NCBI RefSeq assembly: GCF_901709675.1
Contig: NC_051094.1
Span: forward strand, 17,026,501-17,090,500
Length of the DNA stretch: 64,000 bases
From: Syngnathus acus
Lineage: Eukaryota; Chordata; Actinopteri; Syngnathiformes; Syngnathidae
Reading direction: 5' to 3'
The notes beneath the pieces are model-generated. The model searched no databases. It saw nothing but the letters and a program-made list of their open reading frames with translations, and was not told the DNA's origin. A program made the position numbers and the translations under genes. Shown here in pieces: positions 1 to 14,300 of the stretch (position 1 is the first letter of the stretch; each line of letters opens with the position of its first letter).

Positions 1-59
1 ATCTCCCCTTGAAGCCAAGAGACCTTTTTGAATGTGTGTCCATTCTCAACAATCCAGTG
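1..59 (+). CDS. hmgcr: hmgcr exon (partial): end of linker region
   Basis: Reads [19 protein letters not shown] in the frame that joins in phase 0 to the exon at 9833. The donor is GTAAGA at 60. The window cuts this exon at its 5' end. The sequence corresponds to the linker just before the catalytic domain, matching the vertebrate pattern of a Pro-Arg..Glu-Cys..Ile-Leu stretch. Confidence 0.85.
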
Positions 60-302
60 GTAAGACACCTCTACTTAGTTTTGGTACTTGCTAGGCTTAA
101 CCAAGGACCTCAAGTATCATAATTCCTGCCATATCAAATGGATGTGATAATGAAAATTCCATGAAACATTGAAAACTCAACTTAAACTCAACTTAAAACA
201 ACTTGAAAAAACAAGAAAATACTAAAGAAAAATAATATATTTTATATAAATATATATATATGTATGTATGTGTGTATATATATATATATATATATGTGTG
301 TG

Positions 303-354
<52 letters not shown>

Positions 355-3300
355 CATATACAGTGCCTTGCGAAAGTATTCGGCCCCCTTGAACCTTTCA
401 ACATTTCGCCACATTTCAGGCTTCAAACATAAAGATATAAAGTTTAAATTTTTTGTCAAGAATCAACAACAAGTGGGACACAATCGTGAAGTGGAACGAA
501 ATTTAAACTTGTGGAGAAGTTTAAAGCCGGATTTGGATACAAAAAGATTTCCCAAGCTTTAAACATCTGAAGGAGCACTGTGCAAGCAATTATATTGAAA
601 TGGAAGGAGTATCAGACCACTGCAAATCTACCAAGACCCGGCCGTCCCTCCAAACTTTCATCTCAAACAAGGAGAAGACTGATCAGAGATGCAGCCAAGA
701 GGCCCATGATCACTCTGGATGAACTGCAGATAACTACAGCTGAGGTGGGAGAGTCTGTCCATAGGACAACAATCAGTCGTGCACTGCACAAATCTGGCCT
801 TTATGGAAGAGTGGCAAGAAGATATCCATAAAAGTCTCGTTTAAAGATTGCCACAAGCCACCTGGGAGACACACCAAACATGTGGAAGAAGTTGCTCTGG
901 TCAGATGAAACCAAAATCGAACTTTCTGGCCACAATGCAAAACGATATGTTTGTCGTAGAAGCAACACAGCTCATCACCCTGAACACACCATCCCCACTG
1001 TCAAACATGGTGGTGGCAGCATCATGGTTTGGGCCTGCTTTTCTTCAGCAGGGACAGGGAAGATGGCTAAAATTGATGGGAAGATGGATGGAGCCAAATA
1101 CAGGACCATTCTGGAAGAAAACCTGTTGGAGTCTGCAAAAGACCTGAGACTGGGACGGAGATTTATCTTCCAACAGGACAATGATCCAAAACATAAAGCC
1201 AAATCTACAATGGAATGGTTCACAAATAGACGTATCCAGGTGTTAGAATGGCCAAGTCAAAGTCCAGACCTGAATCCAATCGAGAATCTGTGGAAAGAGC
1301 CGAAGACTGCTGTTCGCAAACGCTCTCCGTCCAACCTCACTGAGCTCGAGCTGTTTTGCAAGGAAGAATGGGCAAGAATTCCAGTCTCTCGATGTGCAAA
1401 ACTGATAGAGACATACCCCAAGTGACTTGCAGCTGTAATTGCAGCAAAAGGTGGCGCTACAAAGTATTTGTATTAGCGCAAGGGGGCCGAATAATATTGC
1501 ACGCCCCACTTTTCAGTTTTTTATTTGTTAAAAAAGTTTAAATTATCCAATAAATCTTGTTCCACTTCACGATTGTGTCCCACTTGTTTTTGATTCTTGA
1601 CAAAAAATTAAACTTTTATATCTTTATGTTTGAAGCCTGAAATGTCGCGAAATGTTGAAAGGTTCAAGGGGGCCGAATACTTTCGCAAGGCACTGTACAT
1701 AAAGGACGAAGAATTCGATCGATAGATTCATTGATTTGGAGTGACACAGATGTTTGATAAAGTTGTTGTTTATATTAGAATTATTTGATATATAGATTAT
1801 ATATCGTTATATGGGCCTATGAAATAATTTGAACTGCAACTGACGACAAGTCCGACGTCACACGCGGCGCGCCGCACACGCAGCATTGTTTACAGAACGG
1901 ATGGATTCAATGATTTGGAGTGACACAGATAATTTGATAAACTTATTATTCATGTTATAGTTATTTGAATAACTGTTAATGTTACGTCAGGCCCGTTCTC
2001 ATCTCCTCATTTGTGTTTATGTCACGTTAGCATTCTGCATCGTTTAGCCTGTTTTGCTGGTTCATGTCTGTACTTGGTGTTGGATTTTGTCAAATAGATT
2101 TCCCCCAAAATGCGACTTAAACTCCGGTGCAATTTATATATGTTCTTCCCCCTTTATTGTGCATTTCATGGCTGATGCGACTTGTACTCCGAGCGACCTT
2201 TAGTCCGAAAAATACGGTACTCACTTTGTGTCAAAGACGCACACAATCACAGCAACCTTTAACTTACCGCTGCGCACAAGTGAATGGGTATAATGTCTAG
2301 ACCTCGAATGTAAGACAACCCCGACTTTTTCAGTCTTATTTCAATGCAAAAAACATCGTCTTATATTTGGGCCAAAAAAACGTATTTATTGTAATTATCG
2401 CCCAGGGCGATAATTAGAGAAGGTTTACGTATGTCCAACAGGGGGGTGGGCGATTAATAGAGAACACTTTTTGTGCGATCGCCAAGGGGCACTGAAATGG
2501 GCGATAATATGTATATTTTCCTTATGTAGTATGCAATACCTGCATCTCACTGGTGTTCTTAACACTAGAACAGCGGCTGTTTTGATCTACCTCTAACAGC
2601 GGGGTACGTCAATTGACGCTCCATCGATGCGACACGTTACCGTCGCACATCACATGTTGCGCACGTCATGTTATCGCGATCGTCTTGTTCGAGCGCACGC
2701 CCCGATAACATAATTGTGTGAGGATATTCTAGCGGAGTGACGAGTGTCATTGTATCATAGTTTATGGAGAAAAACAATTTAAAAGGGACATTCGACGTGC
2801 TGTCAAATCAGTCATATTTAAACTTGCGCAATGACGTCGGCATGTGGTCGCGGGGGAAAACGTAAGTTTTGGGGAGAATTTTTAGCAGCATGGGCGATAA
2901 TTAGAGGTATCAATGTTTTTTATTTATGTCATTGCTAACACACACTGGGCGATTATTAGAATATGGCCGATAATTAGAATAAATACGGTATATATATACA
3001 TGTATATATACATACATATACACACACATATACATATACACACACACACACACATTTATATATATATATATACATAAACAACGCATTGTGTGCAGCGCAC
3101 CGCTGACGTCAGACTTGTCGTCAGTTGCTGTTCAAATTATTCCACAATATAAACAACAATTTTATCAAACCATCTGTGTCACTCCAAATCATTAAATCCA
3201 TCGATCGAATTCTTCGTCCTTTATGTAAACAACGGCGCGTGTGCAGCGCGCTGCTGACGTCGAACTAGTCGTCAGTTGCAGTTCAAATTATTCCACAGGT

Positions 3301-4790
3301 CCATTTAACGATATATAAACTATATATCAAATAACTATAATTTAAACAACAATTTCATCAAACCATCTGTATCACTCCAAAGCATTAAATCCATCCATCG
3401 AATTCTTCGTCCTTTATGTAAACAACGGCGCGTGTAAGGCGCGCCGCTGACGTCGGACTCATCGTCAGTTGCAGTTCAATTATTCCACAGGCCCATATAA
3501 CAATATATAAACTATGTATGAAATAAAAAAGTTAAAAAAGGTAAAGACCCAAAGATTGTCACACACACATCTGGGTGTGGTGAAATTTGTCTCTGCATTT
3601 AACCCATCTCCGAAGGGAGCAGCGAGCAGCAGCGGAGCCGTGCCCGGGAATCATTTGGTGATCTAACCCCCCAATTCCAACCCTTAATGCTGAGTGCCAA
3701 GCAGGGAGGCAACGGGTCCCATTTTTATAGTCTTTGGTATGACCCGGCCGGGGTTTGAACCCACAACCTTCCAGTCTTCCAGACTCTACCACTAGACCAC
3801 TGAGCTGGCCTATATAACAATAATATAAACAACAATTTTATCGAACCATCCGTGTCACTCTATTAAATCCATCGGAATCTTCGTCATGTGTCACTTAAAA
3901 AAAACAAAAAAAACACAGCTGTTGACTCCGGAACTACGTGCACTGCTGACGTCAGACTAGATATATCAAATAGATGTAATATAAACAACAATTTTAACGA
4001 ACCATCCGTGTCACTCCAAATCATTAAATCCATCTTAAAAAAAAACTTTAAAAAAACAGCTGTTGACTACGGAACTACGTGCGCCGCTGACGTCAGTTTC
4101 GTCGTCAGTTGCGGCTCCAATTATTCCACAGATCTACGTATATAACAGTATTGTAGCATTACCAAAGTACCAGGCAAGACGTGGGTTTGGTAACCGGCTC
4201 TTTAATTCACAAAACAAGAGCTCAATATATGAGCCAACACAGTGCTATGAGCAAGCAAGCGCCCTGGATCGCCCTCCTGTGCTCTGACCGACACCCGGGG
4301 GCGAAAAGAGCATAACCATCCGAGCCAACCCCCTATACAGTCCTCAGGTTCCCCAACAATAGCGGTAGCAGTTTGCATTATTTTATTGCAATGTTTTTCC
4401 TTATTCAGATTTGTTTCAAGACTACAGTTATAATTAGACTTCTCTTTGATGGTTAATGCAGTTATTGCAATTTTGTTGTTTTATCACAGTAGATTGGTTT
4501 ATTTACATTATAAAACCAGAAGCCATTCATTTACAAATGTGATTGCACTTTAGTTTACATATTTAAATGTTCAGATATTAAGATGTGATAGACAGTTTTT
4601 GCATGATTTGAATGAGGCAAAATAACATGCTTTTTCTCCCAAATATATTGTTATAATCATTTGTTTCAGATGTAATCATTTTCTGGATAAAAATTTAATT
4701 TGGTGTCCAAAAAGCCTTTTTTCAAACTTGAGTCTTGAAAAAGAGGGGGTCGTCTTATAATCAGGGTCGTCTTATATTCGGGCCAATACG

Positions 4791-4877
<87 letters not shown>

Positions 4878-7800
4878 CGTGCGTGTGTGTGTGTATGTAT
4901 GTATGTATGTATGTATGTTTGTATGTATGTATGTATGTATATATGACGTAACATTCAGAGTTATTCAAATAACTATTGCATAAATAACACGTTTATAAAA
5001 CCATCTGTGTCACTCCAATTCATTAAATCCATCGATCGTCCTTTATGTCAACATAAATGCGCGCCGCTGACGACTGTTGCACTTCAAAATATTCCACAGG
5101 CCCATATAATGATATATAAATTATATATCAAATAACTATTATATAAGCAATAATGTTATCAAACCATCTGTGTCACTCCAAATCATTAAATCCATCGATC
5201 GTCCTTTATGTCAACAATCTGCGCAGCTGACGGCGCTTGCAGTTCAAAATATTCCACAGGCCCATATAACGATATATAAATTAAATATCAAATAACCATT
5301 ATGTAAGCAATAATATTATCAAACCATCTGTGTCACTCCAAATCATTAAATCATCAATCAAATTCCTCGTCCTTTGTCAACAATGCCGCGCGTGCGCCCT
5401 GACGTCAGCATCGTCGTTATTTCACAGATCTAGTATAGAATAGAATAGATAGAATAGATCTTTATTGTCATTGTCACACATGTACAACGAAATTTAAAAA
5501 GTGCCAACCGATCAGTGCATAAAATAAAAAATAAATAGAATAAAAAGATAAAAAAATACAAGCTATAAACCCACAGAAGAACATACACAGACATAATCAT
5601 TTTTTTTAGCGGCATTTAATGTGACTGTAGGGTAAAAACTGTTGGCGAATCTGCTAGTCCTTGACCTAATTGATCTGTAGCGTCTGCCTGATGGCAACAG
5701 TTCGAAAAGGGAGTGGCCAGGCTGGGAAGTGTCCTTCAGAATGTTCCGTGTTTTTTTGAGACAGCGGGTTCTGTGTAGGTCTTCCAGTGTGGGGAGAGGG
5801 CAGCCAACGATCTTCTGTGCTGTGTTGATGACCCCTTGGAGCTTTTTCCTCTGAGCTGCAGTGCAGCTGGAGTACCAAACACATATACAGTACGTTAAAG
5901 TGCTTTCTATGGAGCAGGGATAGAAGGACCCCAGCAGTCTTTGTGTAATGCTGTACCTCCTAAGCACCCTTAGGAAGAAGAGTCTCTGCTGGGCCTTTTT
6001 TAGCAGCTCAGAGGTGTTCACGCTCCAGGTGAAGTCCTCCTCGATGTGGACTCCCAGGTAGCGGAAGGAGGACACCCTCTCCACACAGACCCCGTTGATG
6101 ATAACTGGTGGAATGTCCGTTTTATTTTTCCTCCTAAAATCAATGACCAGTTCTTGGGTTATACCGTGTTTAGGAGCAGATTGTTCTCTCCGCACCACTC
6201 CGATAGCTGCACCACTTCGTCCCTGTAGGCAGACTCATCCCCCTTTGAGATGAGCCACACCACGGTGGTGTCATCCGCAAACTTCACAATGGTGTTGCTG
6301 CGGTGGGCGGGGTTGCATGTATGTGTGTAGAGCGTGTAAAGCAGTGGGCTCAGTACGCAGCCCTGTGGGGAGCCAGTACCAAGACTGAGAGGTGTGGATG
6401 TATAACGGCCCACTCTCACCCTCTGGCTGCGACCCGTCAAGAAGCTCTTAATCCACCTGCAGGTATTGTGTGGAAGTCCCAGGCCCCCCAGTATGTCCAC
6501 CAGTCTGTGGGGGAGGATGGTGTTAAAAGCAGAGCTAAAGTCCACGAAGAGCATCCGCACATAGCTTCCCGGCTGCTCCAGGTGGGACAGTGCAGCATGG
6601 AGGGCTGTAACTACTGCGTCCTCTGTGGATCTATTTGCCCTGTAGGCAAACTGGTGGGGGTCAAAACCTCTGAGCAGGAGTGATGTGATGTGACCCCGTA
6701 CCAGCTTTTCAAAGCACTTCATCACCACCGGGGTGAGTGCGACTGGCCGGTAGTCATTAAGGCTGGTGATGTGGCGTTTCTTGGGCAGGGGGACTATAGT
6801 GGAGGATTTTAAACAGGATGGGACGGTGGACTCGGTAAGGGACTGGTTGAAGATCTTTGTGAAGACTCCAGCCAGCTGATCTGCGCAGTCCTTCAGGACA
6901 CGCCCAGTGACGCCGTCAGGACCCGCAGCCTTACTCGAATTGATGGTCCGCAGCGTGCGCCTCACCTCGTGCTCCTTCACTGTGAGGGTGAAGCTGCTGC
7001 GGACTGTGGGATGTGATGTGGCTGCTTCAGGTGGCTCGGACTCGAACCGGGGAAAGAAGGTATTAAGGTCCTCTGCCAGTGAGGCGTCCCCTTCAGCAGC
7101 TCCGATGGTGGTTCTGTAGTTGGTGAGATGCTGGACTCCCTGCCACACCTGCTTGCTGTTGTTGCTGTCCAGGTGATTCTCAATCCTCCTCTTATAGGCA
7201 AGCTGGGCCTCTCTGATGCCTCTCCTCAGGTTGGCTCTGGCTGTGCTGTAGAGAGCCCCGTCCTCAGACCTGAGGGACAGGGCGGTGTCCCTCTCCTCCA
7301 GCAGCCGAAGGACCTCCCGGGTCATCCAGGGCTTCTGGTTGAGGTATATCCGTATAGGTTTGTCCACTGTGACAGCGTCTGTGCAGTGCTTGATATAACA
7401 CAGAACACTGTCTGTGAACACGTTCAGGTCCCGGTGTTCGAAGATGTCCCAGTTAGTCCTGTCGAAGCAGTCCTGCAACTGCTGAGAGGCGTCATCAGGC
7501 CAGGTTTTAACAGTTTTAGTGATGACAGGAGCTGATTTCCTGATGGTGGTATATGCAGGGATTAATAGCAGTGACATGTGGTCAGACTGGCCCAGGTGAG
7601 GTAGCTGTTTTGCCCTGTAGTCTAGCTTGCAGCTCAGTGGCCTAGTGGTAGAGTGTCCGCCCTGAGACTGGAAGGTTGTGGGTTCAAACCCCGGCCGGGT
7701 CATACCAAAGACTATAAAAATGGGACCCATTGCCTCCCTGCTTGGCACTCAGCATTAAGGGTTGGAATTGGGGGGTTAGATCACCAACTGATTCCCGAGC

Positions 7801-10800
7801 ACGGCACCGCTGCTGCTCACTGCTCCCCTCTCCTCCAGGGGATGGATTAAAATCACACGGGGATGGGTTAAATGCAGAGGACAAATTTCACCACACCCAG
7901 ATGTGTGTGTGACGATCATTGGGACTTTAACTTTAACTTTGATGTTGGAGTAGACCTTGTCCAGAGTTTTAACTCCTCTAGTGGCACATTTAACATGCTG
8001 GTGGAAACTAGGGAGTGCTGCTTTCAAGTCTACATGATTAAAGTCCCTTGCTATGATGTGGACTGCGTCAGGATATCTGCTCAGCTGGCTGCTAATACTG
8101 CCATGTAATAGTCCAATAGCTAGCTTAGCATTAGCCTCCGGAGGTATGTAAACAACAGTCGTCATGACTACGGTAAATTAACGAGGGAGGTAAAAGGGCC
8201 TGCATTTAATAGTCACATACTCCAGGTCCGGGCAGCAGTGACTGTCTATTGTCACCATATTAGTACACCAGTTGTTATTGACGTACATACAGAGCCCCCC
8301 CCCCCCCCCCCCCCCTTGCTCTTGCCGGAGTTCTCAGTCCTGTCATGACGCTGTGTGGTGTAGCCTGCTAGCTCGATAGCAGAGTCCGGTATGAGTGGAT
8401 GAAGCCAGGTTTCGGTGATCAGCACCATGCAGCAGTCCTTCACGGTCTGGTTCGCAGACATCTGTAGCCTTAGTTCATCCATCTTGTTAGCAAGAGACCT
8501 GGCGTTGGTAAGAAACAGGCTAGGGAGCGGTGGTTTGAACGGCCGCTTCCGTAGCCTGGTTAGCGCGCCGGCCCTGCAGCCTCGTTTTTGCCTCCTCTCT
8601 CTGCGCTGCCTTCGCTTCCTCCCAGCGGGGATAGTGATCCAAGGGGAGCCGGGGCGCCTGATGATATCCTCCGGTATGTTTTGCGAGCGGTGAAACTCCG
8701 CTGCGACACTCAACTCGCAGCAAACCCCTATCCTGAGGAGCTCCTGCCGGTTGTAGGTGGTGTATGATCGACATACAGTGGGTACAAACACTAACAAAAA
8801 ACAAACAATGCGTAGATCGGGAGAGCACTGAGCCGCTGCAACTGCGTGCGCCGCCATCATCCATATATATAACTATATTGTAGCGTTAACAAAGTACAAG
8901 GAAAGACGTGGGTTTGGTAAACGGCTATTTAACAAAACAAACTTCCAGGCGTGTGGCGGCATGGACTTCCATCCCTGGAGGTGGCACTTCCAGCCACGGA
9001 GGTGGAAGAGAGCTCCATAGAATAGGACCGGGCGTGCGTAAAAGCCATGTCCGAGCCCCATCCACCGTCCCCGGACAGCCACCCGGCCGAGTGCCGGCCC
9101 CCGACTTCCATCCACGGAGGTGAAAGAGAGCTCCGTAGAGTAGGACCGGGCGTGCGTAAAAGCCATGTCCGAGCCCCATCCACCGTCCCCGGACAGCCAC
9201 CCGGCCGAGCGCCGGCCCCCAACTTCCATCCACGGAGGTGAAAGAGAGATCCGTCGAGTAGGACCGGGCGTGTGTAAAAGCCATAATATATTTTCGAACC
9301 TTCTGTGTCACTCCAAATCATTAAATCCTTCAAACTCTTCGTCCTTCGTGTCACAAACAAAGCCGCTCATGATGCCGGTAGCAGTGGGGCCCTGCGTCAT
9401 CTCGTGATCGAATCTTTGTCCTTTATGTAAACAACCGCCGCGCCGCTGACGTCACTTGAAATTCAAATTACAGTAATCCCTTGCTACATCGCGGTTCGTT
9501 TATCGTGGTTTCACTTTTTTTTTTTTTTTGAATTTTGAAAATTTGTGAAAGAATTCACATATAAGTCGCTCCTCAGTATAAGTCGCCCCCCCACCAAAAC
9601 TATGAAAAAAAAACGCGACTTATAGTCCAAAAAATACGGTATGTAAATAAATATTTGAAAACAAAATGTTCTCAAAGTTTAAGTGCACATGCATAGTAAT
9701 TAGTTAAAACTGAACTGTAATTGACAAATGGACTATTCTAGATGTAAAAACTGTTTATGATGTTTCAACCGTACAACAATTGTCATCTGATCTCAAACAG
9801 ATCCATGACACAGCGTGACTTTTGTTTTGCAGCAAGGGCCCCGTTTCCTGAGTGATGCTGAGGTGATAATGCTGGTCAACTCCAAACACATTCCAGCTTA
9901 CAAATTGGAGGCCGTCATGGAGAGGCCTGAGAGAGGTGTGGCCATACGGAGACAGATGATTTCAGCAAAGCTTTCGTTTCCCTCTGCACTCTCATCTTTG
10001 CCATTCACAGATTATGACTACTCCAAGGTAAGCTGATTCAAATGAAGGAAACACAAATAATCTTTTCTGCATATTAAACAAAGCTATGACTGCGTCCTCC
10101 AGGTTATGGGCACCTGCTGTGAAAATGTGATTGGATATATGCCTGTGCCGGTGGGCGTGGCTGGGCCACTACATCTGGATGGGAAGCAGTTCCACGTTCC
10201 CATGGCAACAACAGAGGGATGCCTTGTGGCTAGCACGAATCGGGGATGTCGGGCAATTGCGGTGAATTTTGTATTTTGTAGTTTTGAAGATGTAAACAGT
10301 ACATAGCATATGTCCTAAAGGGAGCTGTCACCGATTTGGAACTTTCTCAGCCATTTTAGTGCCTGAACTTGCACCCCAAGTCTCAGCTTGTTATTTGTGC
10401 TGTCATCATTGAATGAGTGCTGGATCAGTTCGAGTGACTCTCTCACACTTGCTTTCTCTCGCTCGCTCGCCCTCTCTCATTCTCGCGTGTGCTATGTAAT
10501 GTGGGGTTTTTTTTGTTTTAGAGAGTAATTAATCAAGCGGATTTATTTATTGCATGTAAAACGTCTCGTAGTTCCACTTTTCACCATTAAGTAACAATGT
10601 CAATCCATTTGGTATGAATCAGAAACCCTGTGATATAGAGGATTGCTATAATTTGGAAGCTGAAGTTCTGTGACACCAACTCTTGAACTTTTCTGTCACA
10701 ATTTATAACTGTATACTGTATAGGCTTATAAAAGGATATATCTTCACACCATTATTATTGGTACCATGAAAGAATACTAGAGAGCCAAATATTACCATAT

Positions 10801-11302
10801 TTTTCGCACCATAAGGCGCACTTAAAAGCCTTCAATTTTCTCAAATAAGGTTTTTCATAAGGTGCATTTTTTTGTGTGGACCGAATTCCAATAATAATTC
10901 TGTAATATGTAGACCCGATGAACCAATCAGAGGACATTGTGTTTTATGTAGATCGGGGGGATAAACCAATCAGAGGACTATACGTAATACGTAGAGTATG
11001 TGCTTCCGCCATCATTGGTAAATAAATACTATCGTTTTTTGCAAAGCAAACAGCATTAGGACCCTCTAAAATGGCACACACAAAGAGACATGCTTACGAG
11101 GCACAATTAGAGCTTTCTAGAAAGCCGGGATCATTGCTGAAGAGCAACGTGACAACGACGAGACAATGACGAGAGGGAACTTGTTTAACAAGAGGGTCGT
11201 GTTTAATGGCAAACTTCCCCAACTGTTTAATTCGGATACAGAAGATGAGGACTTTGATGGATTTGCGTATGAATATTGATTAACAACAACGTGAGTACAG
11301 GA

Positions 11303-11394
<92 letters not shown>

Positions 11395-14300
11395 TCACTT
11401 TGTGCCTTGTGGTACATAAGGCCTTCACAGAGCACTTCCACTGGTCACGGTCAGCTGCTGCAGTCCTTGCTTCAGGCCATGACTTCCACGCTGCTTCTTT
11501 CCTTTCTTTCTCGACAGTACGCCTCCAGGTGTTCTTCGGTCTTCCTTTCCTTCTTTTTTCTTCTGGTACCCAGGTCAAGGCTGTGTTGCAGTCGTTGTTG
11601 TGGTCCTGCCGTACGTAGTATGTGTCCAATCATTTTCCATCTACGCATCCTAACTTCTTCACTCAATGGCTCCATTTCAGCTCTCTCTAGTAGGTCTTTA
11701 GTGCTGATGTGGTCTTGCCAATGTATGCGGAGTATTCTTCGTAGGCATCGGTTGTGGAACACATCAATTGCCTTGCTGTCCCCTTTATTCATTTTCCACG
11801 TTTCGCATCCATACAGCAGTACTGGCACTCCTAGCGTCTTATAAAGCTTTAGCTTGGTTCTTCTTAAGATGTCATTGGAGCTCCAGGTCTTTTTAAGTTT
11901 GATAAATGGCCCTCTTGCTTTTGACAGCCTATTCTTCAGATCTTTCATACCGCCTCCCTCTTTACATACTATTGCTCCCAAGTAAGTGAACTGGTCTACA
12001 TCCTCAATATCTTACTCATTGATCTTTATTCGTTCCTGTTTATTTGCATTTATCCTCATTGTTTTTGTCTTTTGCGTATTGATCTTGAGTCCTACTCGCT
12101 TGGCTTCTGCATCCATTCGGGTTGTTTTATTCTGCATATTGTGTTTTGTAGAGGAGAGTAACGCTATATCATCTGCGAAGTCCAAATCATCAAGTTTTGA
12201 TGTCAGCGTCCATCTAATTCCATTGTCTCCCTCTTGAACTGTTCTTCCAGTCTATCACAATTAAAAACAAGAATCCTGACATATTGCATCCTTGTTTTAC
12301 GCCGGTTTTGATGTTGAACCACTCACATACTTCCCCTTGGTCTTCTACCGCACACTGGAAGTCTTCATAAAATAGTTCTCACAACCTTCTCCGAAATTCC
12401 ATACTTCTTCATGATGATCCACAGGCTTTTGTGATGTACAGAGTCGAAGGCTTTCTCAAAGTCTACGAAGTATAGTGTTGCTTGCCACTCATTTACCTGT
12501 TCGATTATGTTTCTCAATATGAAGATTTGCTCTACCTACCTGTCCTGTAACCTGCTTGTTCCTTTCTGAGCCCGCAATCGATTCCATTCTTTATTCGATC
12601 TACTATAATCCTGCCCAGTATCTTTCCCACTACAGAGAGCAGGGTTATGCCTCTTGAGTTTTTGCATTCTTTGAGATTTCCCTTCTTTGCTAGTTTGATT
12701 AGTCCGCTCTTCCACTTTGTTGGAATCTTCTCATGTTTCCATGTTTTCTGTAACAGTTGGTGTACTTTCATTGCTGAAAACTCTACATCTGCTTTTAATA
12801 ATTTGGCTGTGATGGAGTCAATTCCTGCTGCCTTGCCATTCTGCAGTCTTTTTATTACTTCTTTGACTTCACTTAGTGTGGGTTCATTTACCGTGATCTT
12901 TTCAGCTCTGTTGCTGAATTCACCTGTCTTCAGGTATTGGGTTTTCCGGCTCTGTTCTATTTAACACTTCTGTGAAGTGTTCCATCCATCTCATCTTAAT
13001 CACATCCCTTCCACTAACGAGGTTACCATCCTTGTCTAGTACTGCTGTGCTCTGCCTGGGTCTCTCGTTGCACAGTGTCTTTGTTAGTCCATAAAGTGTC
13101 TTCATGTGTTGTTTTCTTGCAGCAGCTTCAGCTTCACTTGCAATGTCCTCCATCCATTTCTTTTTGTCTGCTTTTATACTTCTCTTCACCTCTTTGTTCT
13201 TCTCTGCATACTTCTCTTTTAACTGCTTCTTGATTCTTTCGGAATGTGTTCCCAGGATCTTCTTATTTATTTCATCTCTTTGCTCTACGAGGCTCCATGA
13301 TTCCTTGCTGATCCATGGTTTCTTCTTTTTCCATGGTGTACCCAATACTGCCTCTGCTACTTCTGTGAATGCCCTCTCCATTACTTGGAAGTCACGCTCT
13401 ACCTCTTCATCTCCTGTTCCTCCTCACTCTTCCTCTTCCAGTACTTGATACCTGTTTCTTAGACGGATAGTGAAGGTCTTTAACATGTTTTCGTTCTTCA
13501 GTTTTGCAATGTCATACTTGATTCTGGTGTTTCTCCTTTCTTTTTGTCGTCTCATCAGTCTTAGCTTGATTGTTGTACATACAAGATAATGGTCACTTCC
13601 AATGTCTGCAGACCTGTGTACTCTTGTATCATTCACTGAGTTCCTAAATCGTTTATTGAGGAGTGTGTGATCAATCTGATTCCTGGTCTTCCCATCTGGA
13701 GATACCCACGTTGCTTTGTGTATGTCTTTATGTGGAAACAGCGTACGTGTTATGACTAGTTCGTTCATGTCACACATTTCGCACAGCCTTTCTCCTTTGT
13801 TATTCAGCGTTCCGAGTCTGTGGTTGCCCATGACCCTGCCGTAATCTTGGTGTCCATCTCCTACTTTGGCATTCATGTCTCCTGTTACAATCAACATGTA
13901 ATGTTTGTTTCTGCTATCTAGTACATCTTGCAGTCTCGTGTAGAATTCGTCCTTTGCTTGCTCTTCTGCATCTTCTGTGGGTGCGTAAATATGTATAATC
14001 ATTAACTTAATGTGTTGGGAGTGGGACCTGGCTTGAATGATTCTTTCTTTCACTGGAGTCCAGTCAATCAGGGCTCTTGTTGCTGCCTTCGACATGAGTA
14101 TGCCTACGCCTTGTCTGTGGTTGTCGTCGTCTCTTCCTGAGTAGATGATGGTTTCTCCTTCTGCCAGTTCCACTCTCCCTTGTCCTGTCCAGTGTGTTTC
14201 GCTGATACCCATGATGTCCATTCCTCTGTTGGTCATTTCTCTAGCTGCTAGTGTGATGTTGCCGCTTAAGTGTTCGCACATTCGAGTTTCCAATCTTCAT

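Larger units (their letters stand above)
5590..8860 (-). pseudogene. LINE ORF2 (endonuclease + reverse transcriptase), disrupted
   Basis: Reading from 8860 down: a basic N-terminal part, endonuclease N-terminus ([37 protein letters not shown]), endonuclease centre ([19 protein letters not shown]) near 8050, and the RT from about 7530 to 6185 ([50 protein letters not shown], the last with the catalytic Asp pair). The C-terminal part near 6180-5600 has [14 protein letters not shown] and [14 protein letters not shown]. Defects: a 21-base C run at 8295-8315 inside the endonuclease, a SINE at 7625-7937, and a one-base frameshift near 6170 after NLLLNT. Confidence 0.88.
5429..8862 (-). mobile_element. 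Rex1-like LINE, near full length, interrupted by a SINE
   Basis: Minus strand from about 8862 (5') to 5429 (3' tail of TAGAATAGAATAGATCTTTATTG type). It has an APE-type endonuclease, an RT and a C-terminal region. Family A sequence resumes on either side. The CR1/L2/Rex1 group is clear; the exact clade is my judgement. Confidence 0.88.
1696..9641. mobile_element. Composite built of 'ATAAGTCGC' MITE (family A) blocks with nested insertions
   Basis: An inverted family A end lies at 1696-2219 (TCCGAAAAATACGGTA), and a forward end closes the block at 9570-9641 (GACTTATAGTCC..ATACGGTA). Between them lie repeated internal units marked by GTCACTCCAAATCATTAAATCC near 3178, 3372, 4012, 5008, 5170, 5330 and 9307. 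Other repeats are inserted among them. The compact copy at 51422-52019 shows the basic element is about 600 bp, so this locus grew by internal duplication and insertion. Confidence 0.75.

Noticed and set aside
260-562. ORFs over TA/TG and CA/TG microsatellites (also 4666-4983, 38347-38917, 43422-43791, 48979-49251)
   Set aside because: Pure simple-repeat translations (Tyr-Ile, Thr-His, Cys-Val strings); no gene.
7625-7937. Possible tRNA gene because of A and B boxes
   Set aside because: The boxes belong to a SINE head. The body and several copies show a retroposon, and no cloverleaf with an acceptor stem follows.
10259-10306. Extension of the hmgcr exon into [15 protein letters not shown]
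   Set aside because: Reads past a GT donor. The conserved continuation LGGGARSR lies at 14915 in phase, so this is intron.
13104-13448. Plus-strand ORFs opposite the LINEs (e.g. 11407-11844, 13104-13448, 6303-6683)
   Set aside because: Antisense shadows of the minus-strand LINE ORFs.
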